The position numbers and the translations under genes were made by a program. A model generated the notes under the pieces. It was not told where the DNA came from. It ran no database searches and saw only the letters and a list, made by a program, of their open reading frames with translations. 37,873 nt of DNA, taken from positions 1 to 37,873 of the forward strand of contig JAFRIU010000042.1 of assembly GCA_017432645.1 (NCBI GenBank), written 5' to 3'. The DNA is from Bacilli bacterium. Its GTDB lineage: Bacteria; Bacillota_I; Bacilli_A; RF39; UBA660. Numbering within the stretch: position 1 is the stretch's first letter; every line of letters begins with the position of its first letter. Shown piece by piece: positions 1 to 6,284 of this stretch.

Positions 1-1
1 A

Positions 2-304
2 GGCTTTATTGAACCTATGGAATTTGCTTATAATAAAGAAAAACAATTTATATTTGAAAGCATTATGTTTAGTGCTGTGACACTATATAATAATGGTGGT
101 ACTTCTAAAGTAAAATTAGCTGAATCTCACAAAAGATTTGAGCAAAGTATTGAGCAAAAGAAAGAAGAGAAGCTATCTCGTACTCAAGAATTAAATACAG
201 TTAAAATACAAGCATTAAAAGAGCTTGGTTATACAGAAATTAATGAAGATAATGCCAAAGAAGTATTTGAAAAAATTGCAGAAATTCAGTCAAGGAAAGT
301 ATAG
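2..304 (+). CDS. Unrecognised protein, C-terminal part (5' end probably outside window)
   Basis: The frame is open from the first bases of the window. The first ATG is at 17, but there is no ribosome binding site in front of it, so the true start is probably upstream and outside the window. The visible part is about 100 residues, rich in Lys and Glu and predicted to be mostly alpha-helical, with a likely coiled-coil stretch in the middle (many K/E/Q residues). I recognise no catalytic motif, signal peptide or membrane segment. The stop codon lies inside the loop of a strong intrinsic terminator, which supports a real expressed gene ending here. I do not recognise the family and assign no function. 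Confidence 0.5.
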   Translation, partial: GFIEPMEFAYNKEKQFIFESIMFSAVTLYNNGGTSKVKLAESHKRFEQSIEQKKEEKLSRTQELNTVKIQALKELGYTEINEDNAKEVFEKIAEIQSRKV

Positions 305-320
305 ATCCTTGACTTTTTTG
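288..320 (+). terminator. Intrinsic terminator overlapping the stop of the first CDS
   Basis: GTCAAGGA (289-296) pairs perfectly with TCCTTGAC (306-313), with one extra A-T pair outside. The loop is 9 nt and holds the TAG stop. Six T residues follow directly. Confidence 0.85.
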
Positions 321-740
321 TTTGTATGAAAGAGAAGGGGAGGAGGATGATAGGATCGAATCTCCTCTTTTGCTATTTTTCTCTTTAATTATTTTCTATT
401 GTCCTAATCTTATATTTATTAATTTTAAATTGATAAATAATTTTAATATAGTTTTAAGAAAATTATTTTATGTAATATAATTTTAATTAAATTATTTTTT
501 TTATTTATTTTAAATTTAGTTTATTTGATTGAGAGAAGTGGTATACCTCTTATTTTTAGTATAGGATTCCCTTCTTCTATTACTTCCTATAATTGATATT
601 ATGTTAACTTCTATATTATAAGAAAGTAATTTATCTATTATTATATATGCTCCCCTACTTCTTTTCTTGCTTATTTTAGAATTTATTTTCATTAATGTAA
701 TATTAAATACATAATTATGTATTATACGTAGCTCTAATAA

Positions 741-780
741 TTTTATATTGTTTTATATTTCTTTATATTTCTTTATGTTT
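741..780. repeat. Tandem 10-bp near-repeat, about four units
   Basis: Four consecutive 10-mers differ at one or two positions: TTTTATATTG, TTTTATATTT, CTTTATATTT, CTTTATGTTT. This could be slipped-strand expansion in AT-rich DNA. No function is evident. Confidence 0.6.
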
Positions 781-798
781 TCTCCTTTTCATTTTAAG

Positions 799-872
799 AT
801 GCATTTTAAGCATGCTTTTTATAGATAGATGGATAAGTATATGTCCTAAAATCACTAGAATGCATTCTAAGC
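799..872. repeat. Two copies of ATGCATTYTAAGC, 61 bp apart, upstream of the DUF1540 gene
   Basis: ATGCATTTTAAGC at 799-811 and ATGCATTCTAAGC at 860-872. The second sits inside the palindrome TAGAATGCATTCTA. A related CATTCTAGAAT lies at 913-923. Spacing near six helical turns would suit an operator pair, but that is only an inference. Confidence 0.4.
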
Positions 873-889
873 GATTTTTCTTATGAAGA

Positions 890-919
890 CGTATAATTAT
901 CCATAAAAAACTCATTCTA
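890..919 (+). promoter_or_regulatory. Sigma-G-like promoter of the DUF1540 gene
   Basis: CGTATA (890-895), 17 bp, CATTCTA (913-919). The -10 fits the Bacillus sigma-G consensus CATWHTA exactly and the -35 fits TGHATA at five of six positions. The arrangement resembles the promoter in front of spoIVB in this window, including a very short leader with the sequence ATAGAGGTGT. Confidence 0.45.
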
Positions 920-941
920 GAATATAGAGGTGTTTTTCTAT

Positions 942-1172
942 ATGAAAAAGAAAAAGAAAATTAAAGTAAAATGCGATGTTATTGAGTGTATTTATCATGA
1001 TGAAGAAGAGGGTGATTGTACTCTTCAAAAAATTAAGATTAGTCATGAGAATAGGGGTAAGAATGATAACTCCTCCTCTACTCTTTGTCAGAGTTTTGAA
1101 AAAAGTAGTGGTATTCTTACAGATAATGAATATGAAGTTTGTTCTGAAATAGAAAATGAAAATACAAAATAA
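942..1172 (+). CDS. DUF1540 domain protein
   Basis: A 77-residue protein starting at ATG 942, chosen because AGAGGTG at 926-932 is at the right distance; the GTG at 930 lies inside that ribosome binding site. After a poly-Lys start it shows the DUF1540 cysteine pattern C11-x4-C16-x9-C26 ... TLC49, with the usual TxCxSF ending of the domain, so it probably binds a metal. The function of DUF1540 proteins is not known to me; they are common in spore-forming Firmicutes. The acidic tail after residue 55 is extra. The gene stands alone and convergent to deoB. A sigma-G-like promoter suggests expression in the developing spore, which is inference from two hexamers. The domain assignment is fairly secure; the biological role is open. 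Confidence 0.8.
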   Translation: MKKKKKIKVKCDVIECIYHDEEEGDCTLQKIKISHENRGKNDNSSSTLCQSFEKSSGILTDNEYEVCSEIENENTK

Positions 1173-1200
1173 AAAGAGATTTCCTTTTTGGAGACCTCTT
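1162..1200 (-). terminator. Intrinsic terminator of the xerD-deoB operon
   Basis: Read on the minus strand, AAGAGGTCTCC pairs with GGAAATCTCTT across an AAAAA loop (one mismatch, one G-T), followed by TTTATTTT. It lies just after the deoB stop and touches the end of the convergent DUF1540 gene. Confidence 0.75.
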
Positions 1201-1202
1201 AT

Positions 1203-2369
1203 CTACTCTAGATCTTTTAGGATACTTTCCCCCATTGCTGGCTTTTCAACATCAAAATTATCTGCAATTAATGCACCAATATTAGCAAATGTTGGGAATG
1301 GATTGATTCTCTTAGGAGATTTAAAGTTACGACTATATAGAACAATTGGAACGTTTTCTCTTGTGTGGTCATGTCCAGGAAATGTTGGATCGTTTCCGTG
1401 ATCTGCTGTGATGATTAATAAGTCATCTAGATTTAATTTGTTGAGAATAATAGGAATATCTACATCTAGTTCTTCAATCGCTTTTCCATAGCCATCTACA
1501 TCTCTTAAATGGCCATATAATGAATCAAAATCAGATAGATTAATCATGCAAAGACCGGTAAAGTTTTTGTCCATAATATCCATTAATTTATTGATTCCTT
1601 CATTGTTGTTGTCGGCTTTAATCATCTTATTGATGCCTTGTCCATCAAAAATTGCATTTATTTTACCAATCCCGATTACGTTATAATTTGCTTCATTTAG
1701 ATGATCTAGAACACTCTTTTGAGGAGGTTTTACTGCGTAATCTTTTCTTGCGGTATTTAGGAATTTATATTTTCCTGGTGTTCCGTTAAATGGTCTTGCA
1801 ATTACTCTGGCAATTCTCCAGTTTTCTCTTAAGGTTAAAGCTCTAATTTTTTCACAATAATTATATAAAGTAGCAATTGGGATACAATCTTCATGAGCCG
1901 CTACTTGTAAGTCCGAATCTGCAGATGTATATACAATTAGTGAGCCATAGTTATACTCTCTTTCTCCTAAACCTTGGATAATAGAGTCGTCGTTACAGCA
2001 GATGTTTCCAATTACTTGTCTGCCAGTTATTTCTTCAATAGCTGATAAGATATCATAAGGGAATCCTTCATTGAAGGTTCGAAAAGGAATGTTGTTTGGG
2101 ATTCCAACCATCTCATAATGACCATTTAATGTATCTTTTCCAGCATTGGTTGGTCTGGCAAATGTATAATATGCTTCTACTTGTGGATCCTCATTCATAT
2201 TTAAGATATCCATAAATCCTATCTTTTTTAAGTTCGGGATAAACAAATGGCAATTTTCTTCTACATGTCCTAGTGTATTGGCACCTGTATCTCCGAAATT
2301 AGCTGCGTCCATTGTTTCCCCTACTCCTAGAGAATCTAGTACCATTAAAAAAATTCGTTTGAATTTCAT
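1203..2369 (-). CDS. deoB: Phosphopentomutase
   Basis: Interconverts ribose-1-phosphate and ribose-5-phosphate (and the deoxy forms), linking nucleoside salvage with the pentose phosphate pathway in the cytosol. The 388-residue product has the alkaline-phosphatase-superfamily metal motifs: VLDSLGVGE near the N-terminus, GxTG..T in the FGDTGANTLGH segment, and TADHGNDPTFPGHDHTREN near residue 335. Length is close to the usual 390-407. The start is the ATG at 2369 because AAGGAG lies 8-9 nt upstream; an in-frame upstream extension of six codons overlaps that site. It follows xerD by 4 nt and its ribosome binding site overlaps the xerD stop, so the two are translated from one mRNA. The xerD-deoB order matches the classical xerD-drm order of Bacillus. 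Confidence 0.97.
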   Translation of the reverse strand: MKFKRIFLMVLDSLGVGETMDAANFGDTGANTLGHVEENCHLFIPNLKKIGFMDILNMNEDPQVEAYYTFARPTNAGKDTLNGHYEMVGIPNNIPFRTFNEGFPYDILSAIEEITGRQVIGNICCNDDSIIQGLGEREYNYGSLIVYTSADSDLQVAAHEDCIPIATLYNYCEKIRALTLRENWRIARVIARPFNGTPGKYKFLNTARKDYAVKPPQKSVLDHLNEANYNVIGIGKINAIFDGQGINKMIKADNNNEGINKLMDIMDKNFTGLCMINLSDFDSLYGHLRDVDGYGKAIEELDVDIPIILNKLNLDDLLIITADHGNDPTFPGHDHTRENVPIVLYSRNFKSPKRINPFPTFANIGALIADNFDVEKPAMGESILKDLE

Positions 2370-2373
2370 ATAT

Positions 2374-3264
2374 TCACTCCTTCTCATTTCGTAAATGATA
2401 TTTTTGATAATCTTCTAATACTTTTTCATCACTGATTTTAGTATAAATTTTGGTTGTAGAAATATCTGAATGCCCTAACATTTCTTGAACACTTCTTAAA
2501 TCCGCTCCCCTATTTACTAGATGGGTTGCGAAAGAATGTCTTAATGTATGAGGAGAGGCTTCACAATTTAGATTTTTTTCCTTTAATAATGCTTTTAGTA
2601 TCTTGAAAAAACCTTGTCTTGTGATTCCTTTACCATGATTATTTATAAATAGTTTACTTTCATTTTGATTTTTTAAAAGTTCATTTCGATGAGCTAAATA
2701 TAAATTTAGGTAATATATTGCATATTCTCCTAATGGCACTTCTCTTTCCTTATTTCCTTTGCCGGAAATTCGAATAAAACAATTGATTTCATCGATATCA
2801 TTTATTTCTAATTGAATTAATTCACTGATGCGTAAGCCACATCCATATAGTAATTCTAACATAGCCTTGTTTCGATAGTCAAATGGTGTATTTAGTGGGA
2901 TGTCTAATAGTTTTTCTACATCTTCTGTACTTAGTGTTTTAGGTAAAGCTTTTTTTAATTTTGGTCTTTCTATGAACTCTGAAATGTTTTCCTTTACTAA
3001 TTTTTCTTTTACTAGGTACATATGAAAGTTTTTAATTACCGTTAAATTATGAGCGATTGTAGTAGTTTCTTCTTCTGTTCTATCTTTTAGAAAATCTTTG
3101 ATATCATCACTAGTAATATCAGTAATATTGGTTTTGCCTTTTTCTTCTAGAAAATTACTGTATACTTTTAAATCATTTTCATAGGAAAGTTTGGTTTTAT
3201 CTGATAAACCTTTCTCAAAGATACAATAATTTAAAAAGTCTAAGATTGCTTCTTCTATTTTCAT
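2374..3264 (-). CDS. xerD: Tyrosine site-specific recombinase XerD
   Basis: Resolves chromosome dimers at dif with a XerC-type partner. The 296-residue product has a SAM-like N-terminal core-binding domain (about 1-95) and a C-terminal catalytic domain with the full set R145 (GLRISEL), K169 (GKGNKER), H239-x-x-R242 (HTLRHSFATH), H265 (LGHSDISTT) and nucleophile Y274. The start is ATG 3264, supported by AGGTGG 7 nt upstream. A longer frame to 3294 would overlap the promoter -10. XerC and XerD are hard to separate by eye; xerD is preferred because of the deoB neighbour. First gene of a two-gene operon. Confidence 0.93.
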   Translation of the reverse strand: MKIEEAILDFLNYCIFEKGLSDKTKLSYENDLKVYSNFLEEKGKTNITDITSDDIKDFLKDRTEEETTTIAHNLTVIKNFHMYLVKEKLVKENISEFIERPKLKKALPKTLSTEDVEKLLDIPLNTPFDYRNKAMLELLYGCGLRISELIQLEINDIDEINCFIRISGKGNKEREVPLGEYAIYYLNLYLAHRNELLKNQNESKLFINNHGKGITRQGFFKILKALLKEKNLNCEASPHTLRHSFATHLVNRGADLRSVQEMLGHSDISTTKIYTKISDEKVLEDYQKYHLRNEKE

Positions 3265-3283
3265 AGTACCACCTACTTTATTT

Positions 3284-3312
3284 ATTATACTCAAAAAACA
3301 AAGCTTTTACAA
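3284..3312 (-). promoter_or_regulatory. Promoter of xerD-deoB
   Basis: On the minus strand TTGTAA (3307-3312), 17 bp, TATAAT (3284-3289), about 20 bp before the xerD start. The -35 overlaps the -35 of the divergent rarA promoter. Confidence 0.65.
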
Positions 3313-3334
3313 GAAAGCAATTATTTGATAAAAT
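3306..3334 (+). promoter_or_regulatory. Promoter of rarA
   Basis: TTTACA (3306-3311), 17 bp, TAAAAT (3329-3334), 16 bp before the rarA start. Its -35 shares bases with the divergent xerD promoter. Confidence 0.6.
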
Positions 3335-3349
3335 GTAGTTGGTGATTGT

Positions 3350-4567
3350 ATGAGTAAACCGTTATCTTTTCAATTAATGCCTCAGACGTTAGATGATGTG
3401 ATTGGTCAAAAGCATTTAATTGGTAAAAATAAAATTTTATCTAATCTTGTTAAGAACAAGAAATGTTTTTCTATGATATTATATGGTCCTCCTGGAGTTG
3501 GTAAGACTAGTATTGCGAATGCTATGATACATGATTTGGGTGCTCGCCATCGCTTTTTAAATGCAACAATTGATTCTAAAAAGGATTTGGAAGTGGTAAT
3601 TGAAGAAGCGAAGATGTATGGAGAAATTATCTTAGTTTTAGATGAAATTCATCGACTTAATAAAGATAAGCAAGATCTTTTACTTCCTTATTTGGAAAAT
3701 GGTTATATTACTTTAATTGGCATGACTACTGCTAATCCTTATCATGCCATTAATCCGGCTATTCGTAGTCGATGCCAATTGTTTGAGTTAAAAGCATTAG
3801 AGGAAAAAGATATTATTGATGGTCTAGAAAAGGCTATAAAACACCCTGATTTAGCTAAAATAAAGATTGATAAGGAAAGTATCCAGTTTATCGCAAAAGT
3901 CTCTGGAAATGACCTTAGATATGCTTATAACTTATTAGAAATTAGTTATTATGCTTATGGGGATGGAAAAGTAACAGTTGAGAGGCTTCAAACGATTCAT
4001 AATCGCCCTGCTTTTTTCTCTGACAAGAATGGTGATGGACATTATGATGTTTTAAGTGGCTTGCAGAAATCCATTCGTGGTAGTGATGTTCATGCTTCTC
4101 TTCATTATTTAGCTAGATTGGTCATGGAAGGAGATTTAGAATCTATTTATCGACGTTTAAGTGTCATTGCTTATGAAGATATTGGTTTAGCTAATCCTTC
4201 TATTGGTCCGAGATTATATGCAGCAATAGAGGCTGCAGAAAGAGTTGGATTGCCGGAAGCTCGCATTCCTTTAGGACATATTGTTTGTGAAATGGCTTTA
4301 TCTCCGAAAAGTAATAGTAGTCACCTTGCTTTGGATGCGGCACTAGAAGATATTGAAAAGGGTTCTACTGGTAATTTACCCAATCATTTAAAGACGAATT
4401 CTTCTGATTATAAATATCCTCATGATTATCCTAATTCTTATGTTGTACAGCAGTATTTGCCGGATAAAATTAAGAATAAAAAGTATTATGTACCTAAAGA
4501 AAATGGTTATGAAAAACAATTTAAAGAAATTTATGAGAGATTAGAAAAACTAAAAAATAGTCAATAA
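3350..4567 (+). CDS. rarA: Replication-associated recombination protein A (RarA/MgsA)
   Basis: AAA+ ATPase related to clamp loaders that acts at stalled replication forks. The 405-residue product has Walker A GPPGVGKT (residues 46-53), Walker B LVLDEIHR (about 96-102), a sensor-1 region TANP and IRSRCQLFEL (arginine finger), then the C-terminal MgsA tetramerisation part with ISVIAYEDIGLANP-type and QKSIRGSD segments. Slightly shorter than the usual 420-450, with no obvious missing domain. The start ATG 3350 is preceded by GGTGAT. It is alone on the plus strand, divergent from xerD, and ends in a terminator shared with the convergent gene. Confidence 0.95.
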   Translation: MSKPLSFQLMPQTLDDVIGQKHLIGKNKILSNLVKNKKCFSMILYGPPGVGKTSIANAMIHDLGARHRFLNATIDSKKDLEVVIEEAKMYGEIILVLDEIHRLNKDKQDLLLPYLENGYITLIGMTTANPYHAINPAIRSRCQLFELKALEEKDIIDGLEKAIKHPDLAKIKIDKESIQFIAKVSGNDLRYAYNLLEISYYAYGDGKVTVERLQTIHNRPAFFSDKNGDGHYDVLSGLQKSIRGSDVHASLHYLARLVMEGDLESIYRRLSVIAYEDIGLANPSIGPRLYAAIEAAERVGLPEARIPLGHIVCEMALSPKSNSSHLALDAALEDIEKGSTGNLPNHLKTNSSDYKYPHDYPNSYVVQQYLPDKIKNKKYYVPKENGYEKQFKEIYERLEKLKNSQ

Positions 4568-4596
4568 AAAATGAAACAAATCGTTTCATTTTTTTT
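4566..4596. terminator. Bidirectional intrinsic terminator
   Basis: ATGAAAC (4571-4577) pairs with GTTTCAT (4583-4589) around AAATC, with A-run and T-run flanks on both sides. It serves rarA on plus and the alaS operon on minus, and covers the last codons of the minus-strand gene. Confidence 0.85.
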
Positions 4597-5338
4597 CTTT
4601 GATTTTTTTACTTGGTTTATGAAAATTTTCAACTAAATTTTCTATCTTTTCATTACATGCTATTCGTATGATACCTTCTGTTATGATGTTATTGTTTTCT
4701 TTTATTAGTTCCTCTAAATATAGTGCACGTAACCTATTTTGATAAGCTATTTTTACTTGTATCCATAATGGTTCACTTTCTCGATAATCTAATCTACAAG
4801 TAAATGGTTTTTCTTCATAGTCTTGAACTACTTTATTTATCATTTCCGTAATTCTTTCACCAGCTTGTTTGCTTTTTACAAAGCAGGCTAAATCATATCC
4901 TACTCCTCTTGGAGTACAGTAGTCTCCTTTTTCTCCTTCTGGTCGAATATCTGGAACTACTAAATCATGGGCAGGGATTCCTTCTCTAGGATGTGGTCCT
5001 ACTAAGACATAGACAAAATCATCTTTTTCTATTCCTAATCCTTCTTGTAATTGTTTTTGTATGATGGGATCGGAAAAGTTGATTTCTGAGATGAATTGTA
5101 GAATACTTTCTTTTGTTGTGATGTCCTTTTTTGGAATAATAAAACCATTAAAACTTTTTTTGTGATAGCCAATTGATGCTATTTTGGTATTGGAATTTAA
5201 AATAATAAACTTAGTACCACATTCTGCACATATTACAGCAGCTTCTGTTCCAAAATGATACCCGTCTGTATAGGCATAGTTGCAGCCACAGTTTACGCAA
5301 CCATATTTTTTAAAATCTAGAAATTTTATTGCTTTCAT
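4586..5338 (-). CDS. Uncharacterised zinc-ribbon protein
   Basis: A 250-residue soluble protein that I do not recognise. The N-terminus carries C14-x2-C17-x-C19 and C37-x2-C40, a pattern typical of a zinc ribbon or rubredoxin-like knuckle. The middle (about 110-160) is rich in Pro and Gly (GPHPREGIPAHDLVVPDIRPEG and CTPRGVGYDLACF), suggesting a compact enzyme-like or binding fold. The C-terminus is a charged helical tail ending in KKIKEKK. There is no signal peptide or membrane segment. It starts at ATG 5338 with AAGGAG 5 nt before, and that site overlaps the holA stop, so it is the last gene of the T-box operon. Its place next to holA and alaS hints at a replication- or translation-related role, but that is association only. 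Confidence 0.8.
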   Translation of the reverse strand: MKAIKFLDFKKYGCVNCGCNYAYTDGYHFGTEAAVICAECGTKFIILNSNTKIASIGYHKKSFNGFIIPKKDITTKESILQFISEINFSDPIIQKQLQEGLGIEKDDFVYVLVGPHPREGIPAHDLVVPDIRPEGEKGDYCTPRGVGYDLACFVKSKQAGERITEMINKVVQDYEEKPFTCRLDYRESEPLWIQVKIAYQNRLRALYLEELIKENNNIITEGIIRIACNEKIENLVENFHKPSKKIKEKK

Positions 5339-5348
5339 ATTTTCTCCT

Positions 5349-6284
5349 TTATACTGATAGTATAAACATTTCTATTAAATGATTTCCATCTACATCTTCC
5401 GTTTTCATTTGATAATCCATTTCTGCTAAGGATTGCATATATTTTAGTAATTCCTCTTCCGTGTAATATGGAATTAGTTCTCTTGTTTTGGCAATTCGAT
5501 AGTCACTGTTTTCATTTAACTTCTCTGCTATTTCTTTATTAGTTAGTCTTTCTTTAGTGAGTAGTTTTACTTGATAGATAATTCGAAATTGACTGGCTAG
5601 TAAGCCAATGATTCCTAATGGTTCAATATTATATGATAATAATTCACGATACTTTTGAAGTGCCATTTTTTTATCTCTCGTAGCTAAAGCTCTCGTAAAA
5701 GAAAACGTTACTTCTTTTTCTTCTCCTAGTTTTGGTATGATGATTTCTTCTATATCTTTTTTAGTAATTTTCTTTTCTTTTAATTTATAATTCTTTAGTT
5801 TTTCGCATTCACAAGATATTTTAGATATATCATTGCCGCAATATTCTGCTAGAAAGAAAGCAGTTGAATTATCTATTTCATAGCCTTCTAAAGATGTCTT
5901 GATATATTTTTTAGGATCTAATTCTACAGTTTGATACTTACATTTCTTTTTTAATTCCTTTGTTATTTTACTTACATTATTTAGTTTTCTTGCTTCTATT
6001 ATTAGTAAATTATCTGGATTTGGTGAATCTAAATATTTCAGTAAATGATCTACTGCTTTTTTTTCGTCATCATATTTTATACTTTCTATATTTTGAATAA
6101 TAATAACTTTTTGATTACTTAGCAGACTATAAGTATCTAGATCTTCTAATGCCTGGTCTAGACTAGCTTCATCCAAATCATAGATATTGATACTTGCTTC
6201 TTCAAAGTGGTTTTCTTGAATCATTTTGTTTCTTTCTTTTTGCAAAGAAAGAGAGTCTTCACTCTCTATTAGATAGTTATTCAT
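5349..6284 (-). CDS. holA: DNA polymerase III subunit delta
   Basis: Clamp-loader subunit that opens the beta ring and loads it on DNA. The 311-residue product matches the delta family in length and layout: an AAA+-like N-terminal module without a Walker A, the conserved segment SLLSNQKVIIIQNIE (about 52-66), LLIIEA and the LKKKCKYQTVELDP-type strand, then EKEVTFSFTRALATRDKKMAL and a helical collar with LLASQFRIIYQVKLL. It starts at ATG 6284 inside the last codons of alaS (8-bp overlap), with only a weak ribosome binding site, so translational coupling is likely. Fourth gene of the T-box operon. Confidence 0.92.
   Translation of the reverse strand: MNNYLIESEDSLSLQKERNKMIQENHFEEASINIYDLDEASLDQALEDLDTYSLLSNQKVIIIQNIESIKYDDEKKAVDHLLKYLDSPNPDNLLIIEARKLNNVSKITKELKKKCKYQTVELDPKKYIKTSLEGYEIDNSTAFFLAEYCGNDISKISCECEKLKNYKLKEKKITKKDIEEIIIPKLGEEKEVTFSFTRALATRDKKMALQKYRELLSYNIEPLGIIGLLASQFRIIYQVKLLTKERLTNKEIAEKLNENSDYRIAKTRELIPYYTEEELLKYMQSLAEMDYQMKTEDVDGNHLIEMFILSV

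Larger units (their letters stand above)
321..924. other. Long extremely AT-rich intergenic region without a credible gene
   Basis: About 600 bp with no ORF that has a ribosome binding site and coding character. It contains long A/T runs, a block of 10-bp near-repeats (741-780), and two copies of a 13-mer ATGCATTYTAAGC (799-811 and 860-872), the second within a palindrome TAGAATGCATTCTA. An imperfect GAGGAG/CTCCTC hairpin lies near 338-369. A TATAAT at 892-897 has no good -35. The region may be decayed sequence or a regulatory/attachment region; nothing in it proves either. Confidence 0.5.

Noticed and set aside
1156-1401. Plus-strand ORF overlapping deoB, and similar antisense ORFs inside alaS, cmk, xseA, mutS and the ABC genes
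   Set aside because: They lie antisense to well-supported genes, lack ribosome binding sites and have low-complexity Ser/Phe-rich translations typical of the reverse strand of AT-rich genes.
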